5,449 nt of DNA. Source: Candidatus Poseidoniaceae archaeon. GTDB lineage: Archaea; Thermoplasmatota; Poseidoniia; Poseidoniales; Poseidoniaceae. Under the pieces are notes generated by a model. That model was not told where the DNA came from. It was given only the letters and a program-made list of their open reading frames with translations, and searched no databases. Location: positions 508-5,956 of the forward strand of contig DUIP01000032.1 of the NCBI GenBank assembly GCA_013330285.1. Reading direction: 5' to 3'. Below are positions 1-5,449 of this stretch, piece after piece. A program made the translations under genes and the position numbers. Positions within the stretch are counted from its first letter, which is position 1. Every line of letters starts with the position of its first letter.

Positions 1-291
1 GTCTTATGCGGCGGCTGGTTTTCATTGTCAGTGCTTTCAGCATATTCGGTCAATCGACTATGGAAATTCGCCGAGTGGCCTGAAGTGAGCCTCAAAATCC
101 TCATTCCTGTGGCGTTTTTTACATCGATTATTCCGTTGTTTGGGCCTATCTTTGGAATGCCAAACTCTGAACTGATCACCTTGGCCAAAGTGGTTGCTAT
201 GGGGGCATTTGGGGGCTTTTTTTGGTCAATTCCTTTCGCTGTCTGGTCTTCGTTTAGGGGTGGAAAAAACCCCTCAAGCAGTGATGAATGA
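1..291 (+). CDS. Partial hydrophobic membrane protein, C-terminal end only
   Basis: The frame is open from the first base to a TGA at 289-291, giving 96 residues whose N-terminus lies outside the window. An internal TTG at 25 is the first possible start inside the window, but the open frame and the hydrophobic residues before it argue that the gene simply enters from the left. There is a hydrophobic stretch at the very edge. Two clear membrane segments follow (about residues 41-59 and 67-84, rich in Ile, Phe, Ala and Gly), then a short polar tail ending in Ser-Ser-Ser-Asp-Glu. The basic and polar tail suggests that the C-terminus is cytoplasmic. I recognise no family motif and assign no function. 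It converges on the SLOG gene with 23 bases between the stop codons. Confidence 0.6.
   Translation, partial: VLCGGWFSLSVLSAYSVNRLWKFAEWPEVSLKILIPVAFFTSIIPLFGPIFGMPNSELITLAKVVAMGAFGGFFWSIPFAVWSSFRGGKNPSSSDE
264..274 (-). terminator. Possible T-tract terminator for the SLOG gene
   Basis: Read on the minus strand, about 40 bases past the SLOG stop codon, there is a G4 run followed directly by T6 (264-269). Archaeal termination can need little more than a T-rich tract. The flanking AGGGG (256-260) and CCCCT (270-274) could also pair as a 5-bp stem with the A/T run in the loop. The site lies inside the 3' end of the opposing partial gene, so it may be chance. Confidence 0.25.
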
Positions 292-314
292 GGCTTCACC
301 CAACCGTTCCAGAA

Positions 315-776
315 TCATGGCGGCAGTTGGACGCTGACAACCGGTACACCAACAGAATGAGCCGCTGTTTCCATGCGTTTTGTCCACACTGAATCAGGTC
401 CGGGGAAAGCGAGCATGTGTGTCGCTCGTTCGAGCATTCGATTGACGAGGTTAGCCTCCGCCTCTGGCCGACCACTGTCTGTGGGTGCGTTTGGCCGGGG
501 AGCGGACCACGCTTCGGTAAACACCGCGAGAGGGATGTTATTGTTATCAGCCCAACGTTCGGCCAGGTAATCGACACCACTCGCACCACCAAGGATGATC
601 AAATCTGGGTATCCATTGTACTTGACCCAATCTTCAATGGCATTCTCGAGCCATGCATAATCATAGAATTTTGAATTTCCACATATGATGAGGTTTACAA
701 TTCGTCCATCGTTGTTGAGGTCACGGCCTGCAAGGCGGTCGAGGGCCTCGGCTCCTGTGTTAGGTGTCGGCGTCAT
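315..776 (-). CDS. SLOG-fold protein of the YAcAr (DUF2493) family
   Basis: The 153-residue product fits the YAcAr branch of the SLOG superfamily. These are Rossmann-like proteins predicted to bind nucleotides or nucleotide-derived signals; most have no tested function. Visible signatures are the first strand and loop LIICGNSKFYD (29-39), the Gly-rich turn GGASGVD (63-69) followed by LAERWA (71-76), a segment like the family's RNxxM (NLVNRML, 109-115), and the late strand LAFPGPD (122-128). Together they span the whole domain, so the protein looks complete, soluble and cytoplasmic. I chose the ATG at 774-776. An in-frame ATG at 822-824 would add 16 residues, but it lies inside a palindrome and only about 16 bases downstream of the likely TATA box, probably upstream of the transcript start. 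No Shine-Dalgarno is visible at either start. The gene is monocistronic in view and divergent from the biotin carboxylase. The family call is fairly secure; ligand and role are unknown. Confidence 0.82.
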   Translation of the reverse strand: MTPTPNTGAEALDRLAGRDLNNDGRIVNLIICGNSKFYDYAWLENAIEDWVKYNGYPDLIILGGASGVDYLAERWADNNNIPLAVFTEAWSAPRPNAPTDSGRPEAEANLVNRMLERATHMLAFPGPDSVWTKRMETAAHSVGVPVVSVQLPP

Positions 777-816
777 GGTTGGCCAACACGGTAGGTCATA
801 ATGAAACCTTCTACAT

Positions 817-830
817 AATTTCATGAAATT
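817..830. promoter_or_regulatory. Perfect 14-bp palindrome, candidate operator
   Basis: AATTTCATGAAATT reads identically on both strands. It lies between the minus-strand TATA-like box (836-844) and the transcript start expected about 25 bases downstream of that box. This is the usual place for a repressor site in archaea. It also contains the upstream in-frame ATG of the SLOG gene, which counts against that ATG as the real start. The palindrome is seen directly; operator function is inference. Confidence 0.4.
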
Positions 831-835
831 GTCAA

Positions 836-852
836 TAAAATAAAGTTTTCAC
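836..852 (-). promoter_or_regulatory. TATA-like box with BRE-like element for the SLOG gene
   Basis: On the minus strand the order is GTGAAAAC then TTTATTTTA (844 down to 836). A purine/A-rich element next to an A/T-only box resembles an archaeal BRE plus TATA. A start about 25 bases downstream would fall near 813-815, leaving a leader of roughly 37 bases before the ATG at 776. No comparably good box stands before the divergent biotin carboxylase; the best A/T-rich stretch there is 911-929. Confidence 0.4.
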
Positions 853-873
853 TCCATAATTCGGCATGAAAAC
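845..873. repeat. Spaced 7-bp inverted repeat in the divergent promoter region
   Basis: GTTTTCA at 845-851 and TGAAAAC at 867-873 are perfect reverse complements separated by 15 bases. Their centres are 22 bases apart, about two helical turns, so a dimeric regulator could contact both from one face. The left arm overlaps the BRE-like element of the SLOG promoter. The repeat is seen directly; regulator binding is inferred. Confidence 0.35.
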
Positions 874-978
874 GGGTTCTTCTTGACGGGAACAGTGCAG
901 GAAATTAATCACAAAAATAGATCGATTTAGACCTCGTTTGACCGTTGGCATCATAGAGTAATTGCTCTTGGTGCAACC

Positions 979-2319
979 ATGGCGTTCAAGCGAGTGCTGA
1001 TTGCAAACCGTGGAGAAATCGCGTTACGAATTCTCAGAACCCTTCGGGATATGGGGATCGAAGCGGCCATTATCCACGGCCGAGAAGACCGTCTCTCGCT
1101 CCCTGTTCGTCTTGCTGATGTAGCGTATGCGAACAATAAAGCGAATCCGCTCGACACCTATCTCGACATTGAATCCGTCATTACTGCTGCGAAGGAAATG
1201 GGCTGTGACGCTGTTCACCCAGGGTATGGGTTCCTTGCAGAAAATGCAAAGTTCGTTCAACGCCTTCAGGAAGAGGGCATCACGTTCATTGGCCCTTCAG
1301 CCGATGTGATCACCTTGCTGGGTGACAAAATTGAGGCACGTGCAGCGATGGAAGCCGCTGGACTGCCAACAGCCAAAGGCTCATCTGAACCGATTTCTGA
1401 TGCTGATGTTGCTTCAACATTGGCGGATGAAATTGGATACCCTGTGATCATCAAGGCCGCTGCAGGAGGTGGCGGAATTGGTATGCAAATCGTGGAACAA
1501 GCTTCAGAATTTGAGAGTGCCCTCAAGCTTTGTCAATCCCGTGCTAAATCTGCATTTGGTGATGAGCGGGTGTTTGTAGAGAAGTACATCCAAGGCGCTC
1601 AGCACGTCGAATTCCAGGTGCTCGGTGATGGAAAGAAGGCCATCCACTTCGGAGAGCGTTTCTGTTCCATTCAACGCCGCCATCAGAAACTTGTCGAAGA
1701 AGGCCCATGGCTTGATGATGCCAAGCGAAAGGAAATTGGAGACTTGGTATGCCGTGGTGCAGAATCGGTTGGCTACAAAGGATTGGCCACATTCGAATTC
1801 CTGCGGGATGCCAATGGCGACTTCTACTTCCTCGAAGTCAATCCTCGTGTACAGGTTGAACATACGGTGACTGAATTGATCACTGGATACAACTTGGTTG
1901 AACTCGGTATTCGAGTGGCGCAAGGTGAAGATCTGCCTTTGGCACAAGAGGACATTGCATGGAACGGTCATGCGATTCAATGCCGGCTCAATGCTGAAGA
2001 TCCACGCAAATTTATCCCAAGCCCCGGCCGACTCTGGGAATGTCATTTCCCGTCCGGATATGGTATCAGGGTTGACACTCACGCTCATCCTGGCTACGAT
2101 ATGCCTGGCTGCTTTGACTCATTGTTAGCCAAACTATTGGTCTGGGGCAGGGACCGCGAAGACGCTGTACGCAGAATGCGAACCGCTCTCGATGAGACGA
2201 TGATCACAGGTGTTGAACACCTCATTCCTTTGCATCGCAGAATCATGGATGAGCAAGATTTCCTCGACCGAAACATCACCATTCAATACATCGACATGCA
2301 TGAAGAATTGCTTGGCTGA
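979..2319 (+). CDS. accC: Biotin carboxylase subunit of an acyl-CoA carboxylase
   Basis: This 446-residue ATP-grasp enzyme uses ATP and bicarbonate to carboxylate biotin on a carrier protein, the first half-reaction of acetyl-, propionyl- or other acyl-CoA carboxylases. It is cytoplasmic and close to E. coli AccC in length (449). The domain order is intact: the N-terminal domain with IANRGEIALRI (8-18) and HPGYGFLAEN (80-89), the ATP-grasp domain from about 115, and the C-terminal biotin carboxylase domain from about 335. By eye against E. coli, ATP and active-site positions are present: K117, K159, the GGGG loop (163-166), H209, K237 in RRHQK, E273, E286, N288, R290, Q292, V293, E294 and R336 in HAIQCRLNAEDP. 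The residue after the Gly loop is Ile167 where E. coli has Arg. The ATG at 979 begins the family's usual N-terminus exactly; only a weak GGTG (970-973) precedes it. The protein ends after this domain, with no biotin carrier domain, and no carrier or carboxyltransferase gene is in the window. The acyl-CoA substrate is therefore undetermined and accC is a family label. Confidence 0.93.
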   Translation: MAFKRVLIANRGEIALRILRTLRDMGIEAAIIHGREDRLSLPVRLADVAYANNKANPLDTYLDIESVITAAKEMGCDAVHPGYGFLAENAKFVQRLQEEGITFIGPSADVITLLGDKIEARAAMEAAGLPTAKGSSEPISDADVASTLADEIGYPVIIKAAAGGGGIGMQIVEQASEFESALKLCQSRAKSAFGDERVFVEKYIQGAQHVEFQVLGDGKKAIHFGERFCSIQRRHQKLVEEGPWLDDAKRKEIGDLVCRGAESVGYKGLATFEFLRDANGDFYFLEVNPRVQVEHTVTELITGYNLVELGIRVAQGEDLPLAQEDIAWNGHAIQCRLNAEDPRKFIPSPGRLWECHFPSGYGIRVDTHAHPGYDMPGCFDSLLAKLLVWGRDREDAVRRMRTALDETMITGVEHLIPLHRRIMDEQDFLDRNITIQYIDMHEELLG

Positions 2320-2408
2320 TCGGATCTCAACATCCACAGAACAGGGCCAAGACCTTGTGGTATTGATTGAGGTGTCATGTTGAAGTAGCCCCCCCATTTG
2401 GTCGTCGC

Positions 2409-3329
2409 ATGGACGTCCTGATCGTCGGTAGCATCGCATATGATTCAGTCTCCTCTCCTGCTGGTGCAGTGACGCATGCCCTTGGTGGCTCGGCAACGTA
2501 TGGAGGCTTAGCGAGCTCATTTCACACGAATAGGCTTGGACTTGGAACCGTTGGTCTTGTTGGCGTGGTTGGTACCGATTTTACAGATGAAGACCGTGCT
2601 GTTTTGACAAGCAATGGGGCCGATGCATCAGGAATTGAAACCGCAGAAGGCGAAACCTTCCGTTGGGAAGGTGCTTACCACGGAGCTATGGCTGAAGCCG
2701 AAACTAAAGCCACCCATCTCAACGTCTTCGAACACTTTCAACCGAACGTACCAGAGCACGCTCAAGAACCAAAAGTCACCCTGTGCGCCAACCTTCATCC
2801 AGCTCTTCAAGCCAGTGTGCTCGACCAAACAAAGGCGAGCCGATTGACCATGCTTGACTCGATGAATTTGTGGATTACGATTGCCCGAGAGGAACTACTT
2901 GAGGTCATGAAGCGTGTCGATCTTTTGATCATCAACGATGGCGAAGTTCGAATGCTTGCCGATGATGAAAACTTGGTTCGTGCTGCTCAAGTCGTCAAAA
3001 CGATGGCGAAAGTCGCCACCCTCGTTGTCAAGCGAGGCGAACACGGCGTTCTTGCTTTCCATGGCGATGAAATCATCGCTTTGCCAGCATTTCCAACATC
3101 CAATGTATGCGATCCCACGGGTTGTGGTGACACCTTTGCAGGCACCCTTGCAGCCTACCTCGCCCTTGGCGAAGGTCCGATAGAACGGGATGAATTGAGG
3201 GCTGCTCTCGTTGCTTCGACCGTTTCAGCAAGTTTCACCCTCGAATCATTTGGTGTGGCAGCTCTTCAAACGATGAGCGAAGAAGCGTTCGATGCACGAA
3301 TTGATGAATTCGAATCGATTCTTCGATGA
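2409..3329 (+). CDS. PfkB-family (ribokinase-like) carbohydrate or nucleoside kinase
   Basis: The 306-residue product is a complete PfkB-type kinase, transferring the ATP gamma-phosphate to a hydroxyl of a sugar, nucleoside or related substrate. The N-terminus MDVLIVGSIAYDSV, the substrate-side GGSATY (26-31) and the C-terminal signature DPTGCGDTFAG (235-245) are all in place. D241 is the expected catalytic base, next to the anion hole formed by TGCG. Other landmarks are FRWEG (84-88), NLHP (128-131), LDSMNLW (149-155), INDGE (175-179), KRGEHG (208-213) and the terminal FGVAAL (281-286). The FRWEG, NLHP and MNLW blocks place it in a subgroup usually annotated only as sugar kinase; I know of no proven substrate. 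A TTG at 2367 would add 14 unlikely residues read across a C7 run, so the ATG at 2409 is preferred. The start has no Shine-Dalgarno. It lies 89 bases after the biotin carboxylase on the same strand, with no convincing promoter between, so co-transcription is possible. Its TGA abuts the stop of the opposing gene. Confidence 0.9.
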   Translation: MDVLIVGSIAYDSVSSPAGAVTHALGGSATYGGLASSFHTNRLGLGTVGLVGVVGTDFTDEDRAVLTSNGADASGIETAEGETFRWEGAYHGAMAEAETKATHLNVFEHFQPNVPEHAQEPKVTLCANLHPALQASVLDQTKASRLTMLDSMNLWITIAREELLEVMKRVDLLIINDGEVRMLADDENLVRAAQVVKTMAKVATLVVKRGEHGVLAFHGDEIIALPAFPTSNVCDPTGCGDTFAGTLAAYLALGEGPIERDELRAALVASTVSASFTLESFGVAALQTMSEEAFDARIDEFESILR

Positions 3330-4982
3330 TTACAAGTCCATCTTCGAAAGACCACTGGCGCCACTGTTTTCTCCAGAGGTCGTCACTTCAGTCAACTCAC
3401 TGAATGACAATTCATCAAGATCAACTGCAGGTGCTTGTTGTTCGATTTCCTGCTCCAATTGTTCAACGATAGAATGCCTTCGACTGACATGCTGGGTCAA
3501 ACGAGCAACCTCCTCCTTTGGAAGCACACCGCCATGCTGCTGAGAGAGGTTGATTACGCTGTCTTCCATTTCTTGTAGGTGGGTCTTTGAGGAACGATCT
3601 CGAAGCTCTCGTCCCGTATCAGACGCCTGCTCACCGTTGTGTTCGTTGTCCGGTCTTGATCCAGTCAAGAGTTGCCCTGCGAGGGTTGCACTTTCTGTGA
3701 TGTTGTTGAGGATAGTACGCATTCTGGAGCCTGTCTGGCTGGTCGTACGGTGGATTTTGTATCTTCCAGTGCTCAAGCCTGATGGTTTTGTTTTGACCGT
3801 AAATTGACTGTTCTTCGTTCGAGGAGGGGCTGGTTCCTCGGGAACGATTTCCGCATCCAATGGCTCTTCTTTGACCCGCGCTGAATCGATCACAGAACCT
3901 GCTTCCGGTTCAGAAAACAAGTTCAAATCGGTTGCGAACATATCGAATTCATCAATCATTGTTGGTGCTTCAACAGAGGTTGGAACATGGGCGCCCTCCG
4001 GGCCAACAAAACTTGGCAAGAATTCCTGTGGCGATTGGGTTGTATGTCCGACTTGGTGTTGTTGTGGAAGGTGCTGGTTTGAATCTGCTATGAGCCCGTA
4101 TGAGCGCTCGACCGGTCGAGGGGTGTGGACTGGATACGGGTGGGCTGGATGGTGTACATGCTCGACTGAGGCAGGTTGAATGGCGTGCCCCATTTGGTTG
4201 GTTCTTCTCTCTCTTGCGTTGTCCCGGCCTCGCTGAATGAGACCGTGTTCATGGGTTTGGAAGTGAGGTGCGGCTTCGGGTTCACCAAACATCCAGCCTT
4301 CGGTTTCTGGCTCACCAAAGTCGAGATCTAACGGCTCGGTAGAGCCGTGGAATTGGAGGGGCTCAGCGGATTCAGGTACCAATTCAGGGTCGCCATGCTG
4401 GCTGAGCAGTGTCGCGATGGCGAGCGGCGCTTCGAGGTGAACTGGCTCAGCAGGAACGAAGTCGTTGATCTGAGAACGTGGGTAGTCCACATCTCGTTGC
4501 AACTCATCTAAACCAAGACGGGCTTGAGTCATCGTTTGTCCTTTTGTGAGTCTTCTGTGCAGTTCGCCCAGCCTCATCAGGCGAGCATCGTTGCCTGTCA
4601 GCATGTACCAATCGTGGGTTTGAGTTTCGATGGTCAATGTCGGACGGCTGAGGCCAAAATGAGCCACCATCAACGAGAGGCCAACACCAAATGTCAGCAG
4701 TTGTGGCGTTGTTCCAAACACCATACCCCGTGAGGCAACCCAAAGCAACAAAGCTCCAAAAAATGCATAACCGAAGGGAAGCAATGGCTTGTTGGTATGA
4801 TCCATTTTCATGACCCAATCATTGTTGATTTCAACGCAGTGGCCCGATTTTTGTTCTATGGATAGCTTGCGCTCAGACAGTGTAATTCGAACTTTTCCGG
4901 GTGTTCCACTCAAGTGCAGCCGATCGAAGACTTCGATGTCTTCTGCACTGTGTGGACCCTCTTGTTGTCCAGTAACGCGCAT
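3330..4982 (-). CDS. Uncharacterised two-pass membrane protein with long disordered tail and C-terminal helix
   Basis: I do not recognise this 550-residue protein. Its layout is clear. Residues 15-60 form a short beta-rich domain (RLHLSGTPGKVRITL, ERKLSIEQ). Two hydrophobic helices follow at about 66-85 and 93-112 with a very short turn. A second small block (SRPTLTIETQTHDWYMLTG, 112-130) and a charged helix (131-165) come next. From about 175 to 400 the chain is low-complexity and rich in Pro, Glu, His and Gln, with a twice-used FGEPE (222-226, 232-236) and a His-rich patch (275-286). Residues 468-516 (LQEMEDSVINLS, QLEQEIEQQ) look helical or coiled-coil, followed by an acidic Ser/Thr-rich end. 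A beta domain split by a membrane hairpin recalls bacterial PH-like membrane proteins, but that is only a shape resemblance. Both ends are probably cytoplasmic. The ATG at 4980-4982 is preferred over a TTG at 4994; a stop at 5001-5003 limits any longer start. A weak TATA-like box would suit a near-leaderless transcript. Confidence 0.8.
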   Translation of the reverse strand: MRVTGQQEGPHSAEDIEVFDRLHLSGTPGKVRITLSERKLSIEQKSGHCVEINNDWVMKMDHTNKPLLPFGYAFFGALLLWVASRGMVFGTTPQLLTFGVGLSLMVAHFGLSRPTLTIETQTHDWYMLTGNDARLMRLGELHRRLTKGQTMTQARLGLDELQRDVDYPRSQINDFVPAEPVHLEAPLAIATLLSQHGDPELVPESAEPLQFHGSTEPLDLDFGEPETEGWMFGEPEAAPHFQTHEHGLIQRGRDNARERRTNQMGHAIQPASVEHVHHPAHPYPVHTPRPVERSYGLIADSNQHLPQQHQVGHTTQSPQEFLPSFVGPEGAHVPTSVEAPTMIDEFDMFATDLNLFSEPEAGSVIDSARVKEEPLDAEIVPEEPAPPRTKNSQFTVKTKPSGLSTGRYKIHRTTSQTGSRMRTILNNITESATLAGQLLTGSRPDNEHNGEQASDTGRELRDRSSKTHLQEMEDSVINLSQQHGGVLPKEEVARLTQHVSRRHSIVEQLEQEIEQQAPAVDLDELSFSELTEVTTSGENSGASGLSKMDL

Positions 4983-5009
4983 CCCATCGCGCAAAGGGCG
5001 TCATGTGGG

Positions 5010-5017
5010 TTATCAAA
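5010..5017 (-). promoter_or_regulatory. Possible TATA-like box before the 550-residue gene
   Basis: On the minus strand TTTGATAA lies about 31 bases before the ATG at 4982, a distance compatible with a leaderless or nearly leaderless archaeal transcript. The match to a TATA consensus is poor, so this is tentative. It favours the ATG over the TTG at 4994, which would lie only about 20 bases away. Confidence 0.22.
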
Positions 5018-5119
5018 CCACCGACGCTTCAAGGGTTTTCAGTCGTCAAAATCGGACTCCTTTTCCCGCGCCGAGACACCCCTTTCATCAATCTCAAAAG
5101 AGCAGAGAAACAGCGGATG

Positions 5120-5126
5120 TTTTATT
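5120..5126 (+). promoter_or_regulatory. TATA-like box before the 54-residue gene
   Basis: TTTTATT is centred 28 bases upstream of the ATG at 5151. That matches the spacing expected when an archaeal transcript starts at or next to the start codon. No Shine-Dalgarno lies between box and ATG, which fits a leaderless message. The box is short and could be chance. Confidence 0.35.
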
Positions 5127-5150
5127 GCACATCGCTCTTCATTGCTAAGC

Positions 5151-5315
5151 ATGATTGAGTTGCTTGGCAACCCCGAAATCGTCGAAGATGCACTCGAAGC
5201 CGTTGGCAATAAAACAGAAGAGTGGACCGACCGTTGGTGGTGGAAACCACTTCGTTTCCTGACCTATGTCCTACCATTTGCCGCTGTCGGCGTGTATTAC
5301 TATTGGTTCCTTTGA
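5151..5315 (+). CDS. Small Trp-rich single-pass membrane protein, 54 residues
   Basis: The product has a charged, helix-prone N-terminal half (residues 8-26, alternating acidic and aliphatic positions), then an interfacial Trp block WTDRWWWKP (25-33). One hydrophobic segment from about 35 runs to the C-terminus and ends in YYYWFL. It looks like a tail-anchored protein with the N-terminal helix in the cytoplasm and the Trp cluster at the membrane surface. The same frame is open back to 4914, but the upstream part overlaps the long minus-strand gene and lacks gene-like composition, so the ATG at 5151 is preferred. A TATA-like box 28 bases upstream supports this start. No family is recognised. 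It is divergent from the 550-residue membrane protein and converges on the gene at the right edge with five bases between stops. Confidence 0.65.
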   Translation: MIELLGNPEIVEDALEAVGNKTEEWTDRWWWKPLRFLTYVLPFAAVGVYYYWFL

Positions 5316-5320
5316 ATCAA

Positions 5321-5449
5321 TTATTCAACGGGTTCCAAACGGGCGCTGCCCATTATTCTCGGCTTGGAGTCCAACTGAGCAATCAATGTTGGTTCGGGGT
5401 TTTCCCGACGGACGAACAATGGATTTTCCCAAGCGATGACTGCTGTGTC
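5321..5449 (-). CDS. Partial gene, C-terminal 42 codons only, unrecognised
   Basis: On the minus strand the frame is open from the right edge to a TAA at 5321-5323. It reads as a plausible protein end: WENPLFVRRENPEPTLIAQL, then a short Lys/Arg-containing stretch, then SARLEPVE. The mix of charged and hydrophobic residues looks soluble and protein-like. No start codon is inside the window, so it must begin beyond it. The fragment is too short to name. It converges on the 54-residue gene with only five bases between stops. Confidence 0.5.
   Translation of the reverse strand, partial: DTAVIAWENPLFVRRENPEPTLIAQLDSKPRIMGSARLEPVE

Noticed and set aside
883..911. Bacterial-type promoter TTGACG with a -10-like TAATCA before the biotin carboxylase.
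   Set aside because: The -10 match is poor, and the window's other signals point to archaeal-type transcription.
1504..2088. Long minus-strand open frame of 194 codons.
   Set aside because: It is the antisense shadow of the well-supported biotin carboxylase gene and has no domain pattern of its own.
2311..2351. CTTGGC and GCCAAG inverted repeat after the biotin carboxylase stop, possible terminator.
   Set aside because: Only six base pairs with a 29-base loop and no following T-run.
2369..2388. GAGGTG followed by ATG TTG AAG TAG upstream of the kinase.
   Set aside because: The spacing to that ATG is only two bases and the frame is three codons long. The motif is also too far (34 bases) from the kinase ATG to act as its ribosome binding site.
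3306..3321. Overlapping palindromes GAATTC, ATTCGAAT and GAATCGATTC at the kinase 3' end.
   Set aside because: They arise from GAA/TTC/TCG/ATT codons for Glu-Phe-Glu-Ser-Ile, and no T-tract follows on either strand, so a terminator is not supported.
4914..5150. Upstream extension of the 54-residue protein to 133 residues.
   Set aside because: The extra 79 residues are Ser/Arg-rich without structure, overlap the opposite long gene, and sit upstream of the TATA-like box that fits the ATG at 5151.
5003..5158. A 51-codon plus-strand frame (ATG at 5003, TGA at 5156-5158) that overlaps the start of the 54-residue gene by eight bases.
   Set aside because: It lies wholly in the divergent promoter spacer, has no gene-like pattern or start signal, and would cover the TATA-like boxes of both neighbours.

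Overview
The window looks like chromosomal DNA from an uncultivated, probably marine microbe. My best guess is an archaeon of the Poseidoniia (Marine Group II) type. This rests on weak signs: roughly balanced base composition, almost no Shine-Dalgarno sequences, and archaeal-looking TATA elements (one sits 28 bases before a start codon, as in leaderless transcripts). No gene here is diagnostic of a lineage, so a bacterium is not excluded. I see no tRNA, rRNA, CRISPR array, transposase or phage gene.

Left part (1-978). A truncated membrane protein gene enters from the left edge on the plus strand and ends at 291. It converges on a minus-strand gene for a small SLOG-fold protein of the YAcAr (DUF2493) family, a putative nucleotide-ligand binder. 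That gene is divergent from the biotin carboxylase gene. The roughly 200 bases between their preferred starts hold a minus-strand TATA-like box, a perfect 14-bp palindrome just downstream of it, and a spaced 7-bp inverted repeat just upstream. This looks like a regulated promoter.

Middle (979-3329). A full-length biotin carboxylase subunit with every ATP, bicarbonate and catalytic residue I can place is followed 89 bases later by a PfkB-family kinase on the same strand. No biotin carrier or carboxyltransferase gene is in view, so the carboxylase must work with partners encoded elsewhere. A shared pathway with the kinase cannot be inferred.

Right part (3330-5449). A long minus-strand gene abuts the kinase stop codon with no spacer. 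It encodes about 550 residues: a short N-terminal domain, a two-helix membrane hairpin, a long disordered His/Pro/Glu-rich region and a C-terminal helical or coiled-coil segment. I do not recognise it. Across a 168-base divergent spacer is a 54-residue, Trp-rich single-pass membrane protein. A minus-strand gene whose C-terminal 42 codons lie at the right edge closes the window. No gene-free stretch exceeds about 200 bases.
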